A stretch of DNA of 64,000 nucleotides, taken from the NCBI RefSeq assembly GCF_000768345.1, contig NZ_AVPS01000005.1, forward strand, positions 186,001 to 250,000, written 5' to 3'. The translations under genes were made by a program, and so were the position numbers. This document shows, piece after piece, positions 37,448 to 47,872 of the stretch (its first letter is position 1; the number at the start of each line of letters is the position of its first letter). This DNA comes from Lysobacter concretionis Ko07 = DSM 16239 (lineage in GTDB: Bacteria > Pseudomonadota > Gammaproteobacteria > Xanthomonadales > Xanthomonadaceae). The notes beneath the pieces were generated by a model, which did not search any database, was not told the origin of the DNA, and worked only from the letters and a program-made list of their open reading frames with translations.

Positions 37448-37535
37448 TCTGCAGCGCCGCCGGGGTGGCTGCATGGATCCGCGGCATTGATCCCATGCCC
37501 CGCCCGTCCGCAGCACTGCGTTGGGCGGGCAACCG

Positions 37536-39140
<1,605 letters not shown>

Positions 39141-39319
39141 CTGTCAGCTTCCTGTGGTGGCCATGGCGTGACGACCTGCGAGTACCCACAACCAGGGCGC
39201 GAATGATCCCCATCGTATGCCTGCCCGGTATGGATTCGGGTTCGATTCCGGCAGGCTCCGCCGGTGCTGCGTTGCGGCATGGCCTAGACTGACCCGGTTT
39301 ACCTGAAAGGAGCTGCCCT

Positions 39320-39487
39320 ATGGCAAAGCCGAATTATTCGTTTGAAAAGCGCCAGCGCGAGATCGCCAAAAAGAAGAAAAAGGAAGAGAAGCTGGCCAGG
39401 AAGCAGCCTGCAAAGCCCTTCTCCAACGACGCCGGCGAGCCCACCAACGCACCCGGGGAAACTGGCGGCGATACCAGCCAGGGCTGA
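39320..39487 (+). CDS. Small charged protein (55 residues)
   Basis: The peptide reads MAKPNYSFEKRQREIAKKKK onward, continuing with a Lys/Glu-rich stretch and a Gly/Asn/Thr-rich tail that ends TSQG. AAAGGAG lies 8 nt before the ATG. The start and the basic helix resemble a widely distributed small protein of betaproteobacteria and xanthomonads that begins MAKPNYxFEKRQRE and has no known function. Divergent from selO. Confidence 0.72.
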   Translation: MAKPNYSFEKRQREIAKKKKKEEKLARKQPAKPFSNDAGEPTNAPGETGGDTSQG

Positions 39488-39825
39488 CCCCTGCCCGGCA
39501 CCGATGGCGGACGGCCCCCTTCCGCCGCGGTTCCGCACACGCTCCATCCCGCACGTCCGTGGCGACAGCGCGCAGGCGGAGAGTTTTGTAAGAAGCCCGA
39601 ACCGGAATCCCCGGTTTCGCGCCCCTGCCAGACAACGGCCGGGTCGATTGCATGACCAGATCGGCGGCCGATGCCCGCCAACCCGGCATCGAACACGCCA
39701 TTGCGATGACTCGCAGGTAACCGGGCCGCCAGCGCCAAAGCAATAAAAATCATGCGTCGGGCACCGGCTGTCGTTAAACTACGCGGTCTACCCGACCGGC
39801 CATGCCGGCGCTGCCGAGAATTGCG
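39488..39825. other. Intergenic region upstream of the DEAD-box helicase
   Basis: This 338-nt gap holds no convincing gene. A hairpin at 39598-39619 (CGAACCGG pairing with CCGGTTTCG, one bulge) may end the small-protein transcript. A TTAAACT near 39772 is a possible -10 for the helicase gene. A long leader would fit cold-regulated helicase genes but I see no recognised element. Confidence 0.5.
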
Positions 39826-41931
39826 ATGAGCGCCGAAACGCCCGCTGCCCCCGATACCCAGTCCCTGACATTCACCGACCTGGCCCTGCCCGAGCCGCTG
39901 CTGCAGGCCATCACCGGCCTGGGCTACGAGTCCCCCTCGCCGATCCAGGCCGCGACGATACCGCCGCTGATGCAGGGTCGCGACGTGATCGGCCAGGCCC
40001 AGACCGGCACCGGCAAGACCGCCGCGTTCGCGCTGCCGATCCTGGCGCGCATCGATCCGAACCAGAAAACCCCGCAGGCGCTGGTGCTGGCACCGACCCG
40101 CGAGCTGGCGATCCAGGTCGCCGAGGCGTTCCAGAGCTATGCCGCCCACCTGCGCGGCTTCCAGGTATTGCCGATCTACGGCGGCCAGAGCTACTACCCG
40201 CAGCTGCAGGCGCTCAAGCGCGGCGTGCAGGTCATCGTCGGCACGCCCGGCCGCGTCATCGACCACCTCGACCGCGGCTCGCTGGACATCTCCGCACTGC
40301 GTTATCTGGTGCTGGACGAAGCCGATGAAATGCTGCGCATGGGCTTCATCGACGATGTCGAGAAAGTCCTCAAGAAGACCCCGGAAACCCGCCAGGTCGC
40401 GCTGTTCTCGGCCACGATGCCGGTGCAGATCCGCCGCATCGCCCAGACCTATCTGAAGGAACCGGTCGAGATCGCGATCAAGAACAAGACCAGCACCGCG
40501 GCCAACATCCGCCAGCGCTACTGGGCGGTCAGCGGCGTGCAGAAGCTCGACGCGCTGACCCGGATTCTGGAGGCCGAGCCGTTCGACGCGATGATCGTGT
40601 TCGCCCGCACCAAGCTGGGCACCGACGAGCTGGCGTCCAAGCTGGCGGCGCGCGGCATCTCGGCTGCCGCGATCAACGGCGACGTGCAGCAGGCCCAGCG
40701 CGAGAAGACCATCCAGAACCTCAAGGACGGCAAGATCGACGTGCTGGTGGCGACCGACGTCGCCGCGCGCGGGCTGGACGTGGACCGCATCAGCCACGTG
40801 CTGAACTACGACATCCCCTACGACACCGAAAGCTACGTCCACCGCATCGGCCGCACCGGTCGCGCCGGGCGCAAGGGCGAGGCGATCCTGTTCGTGGCAC
40901 CGCGCGAGCGCGGCATGCTGCGCGCCATCGAGCGCGCCACCCGCCAGCCGATCGAGCAGATGGAGCTGCCGTCCATCGAGACGGTCAACGAGCAGCGCGT
41001 CTCGAAGTTCCTCGACCGCATCACCGACACCATGGCTGACAACGATCTGGGCGTGTTCCGCGAACTGATCGAACGCTACGAGCGCGAGCAGAATGTGCCC
41101 GCGGTCGAGATCGCCGCCGCCCTGGCCAAGCTGCTGCAGGGCGACAACCCGCTGCTGCTGACTCCACCGCCGCCGCGCCCGAAATACGAGCCCCGCAGCC
41201 AGTCGCACGATGCCGGCCCGCGTGAATTCGGCCACCGTGGCCAGGCGCCGCGCCCGCCGCGCCAGCAGCGTTCCGATCACCCGACGGCGGCGCCGCGCAG
41301 TTTCGACGAGCGCCACGCCGCACCGCCCGTGCGCGAGCCGCGCCGCTTCGACAGCCAGCCGTCATCGGCCAGCCACGGCGAGCGCCCCGTCGCCCCGCAT
41401 CAAAGTCACAATCCATCGGCCAACGCCGCCGACGCCCTGTTCTCCGAAGACTCCGCCGCGTCCCATCACGCCCATGCGCGCCGGCCGGAGCCGCACGGCA
41501 CCGAACGCCGTCCGCCGGAACGCAACGCCGCGCGTACCGAGGACATCGGCATGGAGACTTTCCGGATCGAGGTCGGCCACAGCCACGGCGTGCAGCCGGG
41601 CAACATCGTCGGCGCGATCGCCAACGAGGCCGACCTGGAAAGTCGCTACATCGGCCGCATCGACATCCGCGACGACTACAGTCTGGTGGACTTGCCCGAA
41701 GGGATGCCGCGTGAACTGATGGAGCACCTGAAACGGGTCTACGTTGCCGGTCAGCCGCTGCGCATCCGCCATGCGGAGGATGGCGACGCCACCGGCGGCC
41801 GCGCCGCGCGACCCAACTCGCCACGTCCGATGTCTGCCCGCCCGTCCGGCCCGCGTGGCCCGCACTCGGGCAAGCCTTCCGGTGGCAAGCCCGCCGGTTT
41901 TGCGCCGCGCAAGCCGTTCAAGCCGCGCTGA
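39826..41931 (+). CDS. deaD: DEAD-box RNA helicase DeaD/CsdA
   Basis: ATP-dependent RNA helicase for ribosome assembly and mRNA decay, often cold-induced. Motifs run in order: Q motif (LGYESPSPIQ), Walker A AQTGTGKT (about residue 58), PTRELAIQ, DEAD in VLDEADEML, SAT, ATDVAARGLDV and HRIGRTGRAGR. After residue 450 comes a long Arg/Pro/His-rich linker and then a DbpA-type RNA-binding domain (METFRIEVGHSHGVQPGNIVGAIANEADL), with a basic Gly/Pro/Lys tail ending FKPR. 701 residues is usual for xanthomonad DeaD. An ATG at 39802 is also in frame; the one at 39826 begins the conserved N-terminus. Confidence 0.92.
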   Translation: MSAETPAAPDTQSLTFTDLALPEPLLQAITGLGYESPSPIQAATIPPLMQGRDVIGQAQTGTGKTAAFALPILARIDPNQKTPQALVLAPTRELAIQVAEAFQSYAAHLRGFQVLPIYGGQSYYPQLQALKRGVQVIVGTPGRVIDHLDRGSLDISALRYLVLDEADEMLRMGFIDDVEKVLKKTPETRQVALFSATMPVQIRRIAQTYLKEPVEIAIKNKTSTAANIRQRYWAVSGVQKLDALTRILEAEPFDAMIVFARTKLGTDELASKLAARGISAAAINGDVQQAQREKTIQNLKDGKIDVLVATDVAARGLDVDRISHVLNYDIPYDTESYVHRIGRTGRAGRKGEAILFVAPRERGMLRAIERATRQPIEQMELPSIETVNEQRVSKFLDRITDTMADNDLGVFRELIERYEREQNVPAVEIAAALAKLLQGDNPLLLTPPPPRPKYEPRSQSHDAGPREFGHRGQAPRPPRQQRSDHPTAAPRSFDERHAAPPVREPRRFDSQPSSASHGERPVAPHQSHNPSANAADALFSEDSAASHHAHARRPEPHGTERRPPERNAARTEDIGMETFRIEVGHSHGVQPGNIVGAIANEADLESRYIGRIDIRDDYSLVDLPEGMPRELMEHLKRVYVAGQPLRIRHAEDGDATGGRAARPNSPRPMSARPSGPRGPHSGKPSGGKPAGFAPRKPFKPR

Positions 41932-41950
41932 GCGATTCCCGCGCCCAGCC

Positions 41951-41978
41951 GTCGCCCGTCGCCCCTCGCCCCTCGCCC
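41951..41978. repeat. Tandem 7-bp repeat
   Basis: Four adjacent 7-mers, GTCGCCC twice then CTCGCCC twice, lie between the deaD stop and the REP pair. The unit resembles the 7-mer arrays seen next to REP elements in xanthomonads and is probably variable in number. Confidence 0.75.
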
Positions 41979-41990
41979 GTCAGCTTTTTG

Positions 41991-42065
41991 CAGGAGCGGC
42001 TTCGGCCGCGAGCCAGAACCGGCACGGGCGACCAGCTCCCCGATCGCGGCTAAAGGCGCTCCTAC
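41991..42065. repeat. Inverted pair of diverged REP elements
   Basis: CAGGAGCGGCTTCGGCCGCGA at 41991-42011 faces TCGCGGCTAAAGGCGCTCC at 42043-42061 across 31 nt, an imperfect inverted pair of the same family as 5675-5751. It lies between the convergent deaD and RluA-type genes. The right unit continues into a tail (CTACGATCAAAGGGAGT) also found after the REP at 58312. Confidence 0.88.
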
Positions 42066-42067
42066 GA

Positions 42068-43042
42068 TCAAAGGGAGTTCCTATGGGGCACCAGCGCCAA
42101 CCGCCGCCCGCTCTCGAACTGCCGCATCTCCCCGGTCAACGGGTCGACGAACCGTAGGGACCGGGCCAGCAGTTTCAACGGCCGCCCATAGTCGTCCGCG
42201 ACCTCCTCATGCAGCGCCGGGTAGAACCGGTCGTTGAGGATCGCCGCGCCCAGGGCGGCCATGTGCACGCGCAATTGATGCTTCTTGCCGGTGACGGGTT
42301 CCAGCGCATAGCGCCAGACATCGCCGGCCCGTTCCAGCACGTCGATCCGGCTCTCGCTGTTGGGAGGACCGGCAATCTCCTGCATCCGGAAAAATGGCTC
42401 GCCCGCCTGCAATCGGCTGCGACGGACGCAGGGAAATTCTCGATCCGGCAGCGCGGCCGCCAGCGCTTCGTAGCGCTTGAGGATCCGCTGCTCGCGAAAC
42501 AGGGCCTGGTAATGGTTCCGGGTCGCAGGGTTGACCGAGAACATCACCAGCCCGGCCGTACCGCGGTCGATGCGATGCAGCGGCACCAGGTCGGGAAGGC
42601 CCAGCGATTGCTGCAGGCGCGCCAGCAAGGTCTCGCGAACGAAGGCACCGGCCGGCATCACCGGCAGGAAATGCGGCTTGTCGGCCACCAGCAGATCGGC
42701 GTCGATGTGCAGCACGCGTTCGGCGAACGGAATGGCGGCCTCCTGCACGACCTCCCGGAAATAGTGCACGGCCATCCCGACCCGGTAGGCCGCATCCGCA
42801 GCAATGGGGCGGCCGGCGGCATCCAGGACGCGACCACGCGCAAACCGGGCTGACCAGGTCGCCGCGTCGACCGCCGGAAAATGCGCGCACAGGGCCTGCA
42901 GCACGGTCGCCCATGGTCCCGCAGGCAACTGCAGGCGGCTCGCAGCGACACCATCAATGAACAACGGGTGCGAATTCACCCGCATAGCGTACGGGTCCGG
43001 CCGCCCACCGTGTTTGGGAAATCCGCTGGCGCCGTAAATCAC
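42068..43042 (-). CDS. RluA-family RNA pseudouridine synthase
   Basis: The 324-residue enzyme turns uridine to pseudouridine in rRNA or tRNA. The catalytic motif is VPLHRIDRGTAGLVMFS (Asp in HRID), then RYEALAA and a closing GKKHQLRVHMAALGAAILNDRFYP, the RluA-family KTHQIRVH motif. There is an incomplete N-terminal S4-like part (about 20-95). The target site cannot be assigned; it is the subgroup often annotated simply as pseudouridine synthase in xanthomonads. The ATG at 43042 or the one at 42985 (MRVNSHPLF) could be the start; neither has a clear ribosome binding site. Confidence 0.85.
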   Translation of the reverse strand: MIYGASGFPKHGGRPDPYAMRVNSHPLFIDGVAASRLQLPAGPWATVLQALCAHFPAVDAATWSARFARGRVLDAAGRPIAADAAYRVGMAVHYFREVVQEAAIPFAERVLHIDADLLVADKPHFLPVMPAGAFVRETLLARLQQSLGLPDLVPLHRIDRGTAGLVMFSVNPATRNHYQALFREQRILKRYEALAAALPDREFPCVRRSRLQAGEPFFRMQEIAGPPNSESRIDVLERAGDVWRYALEPVTGKKHQLRVHMAALGAAILNDRFYPALHEEVADDYGRPLKLLARSLRFVDPLTGEMRQFESGRRLALVPHRNSL

Positions 43043-43157
43043 GTCCCCTTCACATCCGGAGGCAACGCCTCGCCTAGATTATCCGTTGCAGGTTCATTCA
43101 TCTTTTGACAGGCCACGGACCTGCAACTGCCCCGGCACGCCACCCAGGAGGAATGAA

Positions 43158-43718
43158 ATGTCCAGGAAATGCTCCCTTGTCATTGCCGCCTTCGTACTGA
43201 TCGCCGTGAGCGCCGCTTGCACGCAATCGGATCTTCGCCCGGCCAGCCAGGCGACCGTGCAGAACGCCGCCCGATCCACTCCCTCGCCGGTAGAGGTTTT
43301 CGCCCAGCTCATCGACCTGGACCAGCACGCGATCGCCAGGGCCGAGCAGGCGCAGTCGAAAAACATCGATGAGCCATTGCGCACGCTGGCCGAGAACATG
43401 CAGATGCACCACCGCCGCAATCTCACCCAGACCCGCGCGGTGGCCGACTCCGCCGGGGTGCATGTCGCCGAGACACCGGCGATGAGGACCCGTCGCGCCG
43501 AAAACGCGCGCAAACTCGAGGATCTGGCCGCGCACGACGGCGAATCGTATTCGCAGGCCTACCTCGCCGCCGTGGTGGAGACACACGAGGAAGCGCTGGC
43601 GCTGGTCGACACCTACCTGCAGTCCACCGACGATGAGGCGATCCGCTCCCACCTGGAGCGGACGCGCGGCAATTTCGCCGAGCACCTCGAAGCGGCGCGC
43701 GCCTTGCTGGACGGCTGA
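43158..43718 (+). CDS. DUF4142-like lipoprotein
   Basis: The 186-residue protein has a lipoprotein signal (FVLIAVSAAC, Cys at about residue 21) and then an all-helical region with the DUF4142 look: FAQLIDLDQHAIARAEQAQSKNIDEPLRTLAENMQMHHRRNLTQTR and, later, AYLAAVVETHEEALALVDTYL. DUF4142 is a ferritin-like four-helix fold of unknown role, often stress-related and periplasmic. AGGAGG lies 6 nt before the ATG, which decides the start. It stands alone between the RluA-type gene (divergent) and yeiH. Confidence 0.75.
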   Translation: MSRKCSLVIAAFVLIAVSAACTQSDLRPASQATVQNAARSTPSPVEVFAQLIDLDQHAIARAEQAQSKNIDEPLRTLAENMQMHHRRNLTQTRAVADSAGVHVAETPAMRTRRAENARKLEDLAAHDGESYSQAYLAAVVETHEEALALVDTYLQSTDDEAIRSHLERTRGNFAEHLEAARALLDG

Positions 43719-43824
43719 CCGCAGGCCCCACTTCCGGGCAGGCATGTCCCGGCAGCCGGTTCATGACTGACGCAGCGAGCGGCAGCAGCTACCCTGTCGC
43801 CTCGCAACCGGATCACTGCCACCG

Positions 43825-44862
43825 ATGTCGGCCACGCCCACGCCTTCGACTGCTGTTTCACCGCCGTATTCCTCCCCCTCCCAGCTATGGCCCGGCCTGC
43901 TGCTGGCGGCTGTCCTGGCCGTCGTGGCGTTGCTGCTTGGCCGTTGGCTGCCGCTGGTCGGCGGCCCGGTATTCGGCATCGTGCTGGGGGTGGCGATCCG
44001 CAACATCGTCGCTCCGCCATTGGCTTGCCAGCCGGGCATCAGGTTCGCCGGCAAGCAGGTTCTGCAATGGTCGATCGTCGCGCTGGGATTGGGCCTGAGC
44101 CTGGGCCAGGTGGCGCAGACCGGACTGGATTCGCTGGCGGTCACGCTGGTCACGGTAGCCGCGGCGTTCACCTCGGCGCTGCTGCTCGGGCGCCTGCTCG
44201 GGATTCCCTCGAAACTGAAACTGCTGATCGGTGCAGGCACCGCGATCTGCGGCGGTTCGGCCATCGCCGCGGTGACGCCGATCATCAAGGCCGACGAGCA
44301 CGACACCGCGTTCGCGATCTCCACCATCTTCCTGTTCAACCTGGTTGCGGTGCTGGTGTTCCCGGCATTGGGGCACCTGATGGGCATGAGCCAGGAAGGC
44401 TTCGGCCTGTGGACCGGCACCGCAATCAACGACACGTCCTCAGTGGTCGCCGCCGGTTACAGCTACGGCCAGCTCGCCGGCGACCAGGCCACCATCGTCA
44501 AGCTGACCCGCGCCACCCTGATCATCCCGATGTGCCTGGTGCTCGCGGCGATCGAAGCGTGGCGGCACAAGAAAAGCGGCGGCGGCCACTTCGACCTGCG
44601 CAAGGTGATGCCGTGGTTCATCCTGTGGTTCGTGGTGGCATCGGCTGTACGCACCGTCGGGCTGATTCCCGAGGCCTGGCAGCCGCTCATCCATGCCGGC
44701 GCGCAGTTCCTGATCATCCTCGCGCTGACCGCGATCGGCCTGTCGGCCGACCTGCGCCGCATGGCCGCGACCGGCCTGCGACCGATCGCGCTGGGCCTGG
44801 GCGTGTGGTTCGCGGTCGCCGTCTCCAGCCTGGCGGTGCAATACCTCACGGGGCAGCTGTAG
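43825..44862 (+). CDS. yeiH: YeiH family putative anion (sulfate) exporter, UPF0324
   Basis: The 345-residue inner-membrane protein has about ten helices. Family segments are GIVLGVAIRNIV, LQWSIVALGLGLSLGQVAQTG, the glycine-rich LIGAGTAICGGSAIAAVTPIIKADE (about residues 131-155), FGLWTGTAINDTSSVVAAGY and a closing LIILALTAIGLSADLRRMAATG. The family is annotated as putative sulfate exporters and is often taurine- or sulfur-linked; there is no sulfur gene nearby, and transport is inferred. Confidence 0.87.
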   Translation: MSATPTPSTAVSPPYSSPSQLWPGLLLAAVLAVVALLLGRWLPLVGGPVFGIVLGVAIRNIVAPPLACQPGIRFAGKQVLQWSIVALGLGLSLGQVAQTGLDSLAVTLVTVAAAFTSALLLGRLLGIPSKLKLLIGAGTAICGGSAIAAVTPIIKADEHDTAFAISTIFLFNLVAVLVFPALGHLMGMSQEGFGLWTGTAINDTSSVVAAGYSYGQLAGDQATIVKLTRATLIIPMCLVLAAIEAWRHKKSGGGHFDLRKVMPWFILWFVVASAVRTVGLIPEAWQPLIHAGAQFLIILALTAIGLSADLRRMAATGLRPIALGLGVWFAVAVSSLAVQYLTGQL

Positions 44863-44941
44863 GTCGGGCCAGGCCGCCCGCGCGTCCACAGGGGACAGCG
44901 ACAGCGCCTAGAATGTCGGGTTGTCCTTTCCCGAGTACCCC

Positions 44942-45490
44942 ATGGCAATCAAGGCCACCGTCGTCAAAGCCGAGCTGCAGATCAGCGACATGGACCGGCA
45001 TTACTACGCCACCCATGCGCTGACGCTCGCCCAGCACCCTTCCGAGACCGACGCGCGGCTGATGGTGCGCTTGCTGGCGTTCGCGCTGTACGCCGACGAG
45101 CGGCTCGAATTCGGCCGCGGGTTGAGCAACGAGGACGAAGCAGACCTGTGGAAGCGCGACTACACCGGCGAAATCGAGTTGTGGATCGACCTCGGCCATC
45201 CGGACGAATCGCGCATCAAGAAGGCCTGTGGACGCGCGCAGCAGGTGGTCGTGGTCAATTACGGCGGCCGTGCGTCGGATATCTGGTGGGACAAGATCTC
45301 CAGCTCGCTGACCCGGTTGAAGAACCTCACCGTGATCGACATTCCCGCCGACGTGGTCGATGCGCTGCCGGCAATCGGCGAGCGCGGCATGCGGTTGAAC
45401 GTGCTGATCCAGGACGGCGAACTGCAGCTGATGGGCGACCGCGGCAGCACCGCCTTCCGGCCGACCGTGCGCATGGCCGCCGCCAGCTGA
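44942..45490 (+). CDS. yaeQ: YaeQ family protein
   Basis: The 182-residue protein is full-length YaeQ: AIKATVVKAELQISDMDRHYYATHALTLAQHPSETDARLMVRLLAFAL, FGRGLSNEDEADLW and the late block DIWWDKISSSLTRLKNLTVIDIP. YaeQ has a PD-(D/E)XK nuclease-like fold (Glu in SNEDEADLW and the EIELWIDLG segment with Asp) and was once thought to substitute for RfaH; its role is not settled. I chose the ATG at 44942 from the conserved N-terminus. The next gene starts 5 nt after the stop, so both may share a transcript. Confidence 0.92.
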   Translation: MAIKATVVKAELQISDMDRHYYATHALTLAQHPSETDARLMVRLLAFALYADERLEFGRGLSNEDEADLWKRDYTGEIELWIDLGHPDESRIKKACGRAQQVVVVNYGGRASDIWWDKISSSLTRLKNLTVIDIPADVVDALPAIGERGMRLNVLIQDGELQLMGDRGSTAFRPTVRMAAAS

Positions 45491-45494
45491 TTGC

Positions 45495-46748
45495 ATGACA
45501 GCGGCGAAGACAACCCCGCCGCCTGCCCGGCAGGCGCGCGTGCGGCAGGTCGCTGCCAGGCAGGCCGACGTCCTGGTGGTCGGTGGCGGCGCAGCCGGCT
45601 TGATGTGCGCGATCACCGCCGGCCAGCGCGGCCAGCGGGTGGTGGTGATCGAGCATGCCAACAAGGTCGGCAAGAAGATCCTGATGTCCGGCGGCGGACG
45701 CTGCAATTTCACCAACACCGGCACCACCCCGCAGAACTACCTGTCGGCGAACCCGCATTTCTGCAAGTCGGCACTGGCGCGCTACACGCCGTGGCACTTC
45801 ATCGAGATGGTGGACCGCCACGGCATTGCCTGGCACGAGAAGGAGCTGGGCCAGCTGTTCTGCGATGTGTCGTCGAAGCTGATCGTGAAGATGCTGCTCG
45901 ACGAGTGCGCCGCCGCGGGCGTGCAGGTGGAAACCGGTTGCAGCATCGAACAGGTGCAGCACGATGACAGCGGCGAATACCGGCTGCACACCACGCATGG
46001 CATGTTCCATGCGCCGGCACTGGTGATCGCCAGCGGCGGGCTGTCGATCCCGAGCATGGGCGCGAGCGGTTTCGGTTATGAACTCGCCCGCCAGTTCGGC
46101 CATGCGGTACTGCCGACCCGCGCCGGGCTGGTGCCGCTGACGCTGAGCGGCAAGCATCAGGAACGACTGGCCGACCTGAGCGGCGTCGCCCTCCCCGTCA
46201 CCGCCAGTTGCGCCGGGCAGGACTTCACCAATTCACTGCTGATCACCCATCGCGGCCTCAGCGGGCCGTCGATCCTGCAGATCTCCTCGTACTGGCAACC
46301 CGGCGACAACCTGCAACTGGACCTGCTGCCGGGCCGCGATGCCCTGCAGAGCCTGCAACAGCTGCAACTCGAACGCCCCGCCGCCGAACTCAAGACCGTG
46401 CTGGGCGAACTGCTGCCCAAACGCCTTGCGCAGCGGTTGTGCGAGGTGTGGCTGCCGCACCTGCAGCCCAGCCGGCCGATGCGCCAGTTCAACCTGCCGC
46501 AACTGCGCGAAGTCGCGGCGACGCTGGAGCACTGGCCGCTGGTCGCCAGCGGTACCGAGGGCTACCGCACCGCCGAAGTGACTCTGGGCGGGGTGGACAC
46601 CGACGGCGTGTCATCGACCACGATGCAATCGCGCCATGTGCCGGGCCTGTACTTCATCGGCGAGGTGCTCGACGTCACCGGCTGGCTCGGCGGCTACAAC
46701 TTCCAGTGGGCCTGGGCATCGGGGCACGCGGCGGGGAGCGTCGCGTGA
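45495..46748 (+). CDS. HI0933/BaiN-type flavoprotein oxidoreductase
   Basis: This 417-residue FAD protein belongs to the HI0933 (TIGR00275) family. The dinucleotide fold is VLVVGGGAAGLMCAITAGQRG (about residues 26-46), then KKILMSGGGRCNFTN, the family hallmark, and near the end TAEVTLGGVDTDGVSS and GWLGGYNFQWAWASGHAAG. Physiological substrates are mostly unknown; BaiN was linked to bile acid dehydroxylation in clostridia, which does not transfer here. It follows yaeQ by 4 nt. A second, more distant member lies at 56928. Confidence 0.9.
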   Translation: MTAAKTTPPPARQARVRQVAARQADVLVVGGGAAGLMCAITAGQRGQRVVVIEHANKVGKKILMSGGGRCNFTNTGTTPQNYLSANPHFCKSALARYTPWHFIEMVDRHGIAWHEKELGQLFCDVSSKLIVKMLLDECAAAGVQVETGCSIEQVQHDDSGEYRLHTTHGMFHAPALVIASGGLSIPSMGASGFGYELARQFGHAVLPTRAGLVPLTLSGKHQERLADLSGVALPVTASCAGQDFTNSLLITHRGLSGPSILQISSYWQPGDNLQLDLLPGRDALQSLQQLQLERPAAELKTVLGELLPKRLAQRLCEVWLPHLQPSRPMRQFNLPQLREVAATLEHWPLVASGTEGYRTAEVTLGGVDTDGVSSTTMQSRHVPGLYFIGEVLDVTGWLGGYNFQWAWASGHAAGSVA

Positions 46749-46780
46749 GCTGCTTCTCCCGCAAGTCGATGCGCTGACGG

Positions 46781-47128
46781 TCAGCCGGCCGCGGTGTCGT
46801 GGAAGTGCGCCATCGTGTCCAGTGCCAGCGCGGAGTGGGCATAGGAGCCGCCAGCGCGCATCTCGGCAGCGACCCAGATCGCCTCCATGATCTGCTGCTC
46901 GCTCGCACCCTGCTTGAGCGCCTCGGCGGTATGACCCCTGATGCAGTAGGGGCACTGGGTGACGTGCGCCACCGCCACCGCGATCAACTGCTTGGTGACG
47001 GCTGGCACTGCGCCCTCGGCAAACACGGCAGCGCTGAACGCCTTGAACGCCTTCAATGGCTCGGGTGCCAGCTCGCGGCGCTTGCGCGCGAGCTCTGCAG
47101 TGGCGTGCGGATACATCGACGTGTCCAT
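46781..47128 (-). CDS. Carboxymuconolactone decarboxylase/AhpD-like protein
   Basis: The 115-residue helical protein carries the AhpD-like redox motif TQCPYCIRGHTAEALKQG, with the CPYC pair and a downstream His that act as a proton relay in alkylhydroperoxidases. The end SYAHSALALDTMAHF is usual for the CMD subgroup with four-helix folds. Likely role: peroxide or other redox chemistry using the cysteine pair; partner unknown. On the same strand as the PNPOx-like stress gene, but separated by 105 nt that contain a repeat. Confidence 0.85.
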   Translation of the reverse strand: MDTSMYPHATAELARKRRELAPEPLKAFKAFSAAVFAEGAVPAVTKQLIAVAVAHVTQCPYCIRGHTAEALKQGASEQQIMEAIWVAAEMRAGGSYAHSALALDTMAHFHDTAAG

Positions 47129-47146
47129 GGATAGCTCCTCAAGCGT

Positions 47147-47215
47147 CCAGTGACTTCAAGTCATTGAAGGCAACGTCCCGGGCTCCCGCTTTCGCCGGAA
47201 TGGCAAGCAAAAACC
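47147..47215 (-). repeat. Interspersed palindromic repeat, copy A
   Basis: On the minus strand, 47168-47147 reads TTCAATGACTTGAAGTCACT plus GG, a 22-mer that differs at one base from 56817-56838. Within it TGACTTGAAGTCA is a near-perfect palindrome. An eroded GGCGAAAGCGGGAG hairpin arm lies beside it. Sits between the AhpD-like and PNPOx-like genes. Confidence 0.78.
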
Positions 47216-47233
47216 GGGTTTTGCGGGGCTTCC

Positions 47234-47734
47234 CTAACTGCCCTGCAGGTTGAGCAACGCGTTTTCCGACAGCCTCGCCGGGTCGTCGGTGACCGCGCTC
47301 AACGCCAGATACAGGGCCTTGCCGAAGATCGTGCCCGGGCCTTCCCAGTACTCGGCACTGTCGGCCTCCACCCGGATCATGCACAGGTTCCGGTCGTCCT
47401 CGCCCTTGTGGAAAAACATCTCCATCGCCGGTGACCACAGCGCCTCGATCCTGTCCCGGTCATGCACCACCGAGGCACGGCCGGCAACCGATACGTAGAT
47501 GTTCCGGCCGGGCGATGCGTAGGCGATGTTGACGTGCGGATTGGCCACGATCTCGGCCACCTTGCCGCTGTCGTGCTCGGTGGCGAACCACAGCTCGCCG
47601 TCGAACTCGACCTCCTGCGTGGCCAGCGGCCGGCTCACCAGCCGGCCATCGGGCGCGATGGTGGTGAGCATCGCGACACGGATGTCGCGGATCAATCCGG
47701 CAAGGTGCGCGATGTTGGCGGCGCGGTCGCTCAT
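47234..47734 (-). CDS. Pyridoxamine 5'-phosphate oxidase-like general stress protein
   Basis: The 166-residue protein is a split-barrel flavin-binding protein of the PNPOx family, general-stress-protein 26 subgroup: RVAMLTTIAPDGRLVSRPLATQEVEFDGELWFATEHDSGKVAEI, NPHVNIAYASPGRNIYVSVAGRASVV and a closing PGTIFGKALYLALSAVTDDP. It probably binds FMN; activity is not established. GGGAG lies 7 nt before the ATG at 47734, ruling out the longer frame. Downstream of it on the same strand is the AhpD-like redox gene. Confidence 0.87.
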   Translation of the reverse strand: MSDRAANIAHLAGLIRDIRVAMLTTIAPDGRLVSRPLATQEVEFDGELWFATEHDSGKVAEIVANPHVNIAYASPGRNIYVSVAGRASVVHDRDRIEALWSPAMEMFFHKGEDDRNLCMIRVEADSAEYWEGPGTIFGKALYLALSAVTDDPARLSENALLNLQGS

Positions 47735-47872
47735 GGCGGACTCCCGGGGCGGCAGGGCCGCGAACCGCGCGGCAACAAGCTCATCCAACCGCAGGCGTCA
47801 GCAAGACCAGGTGAAAGCACGGAGCGCAAGCCCCGATGCCGCGGCCATCCGCCGGCAGCGAAGCCGTGTCGC

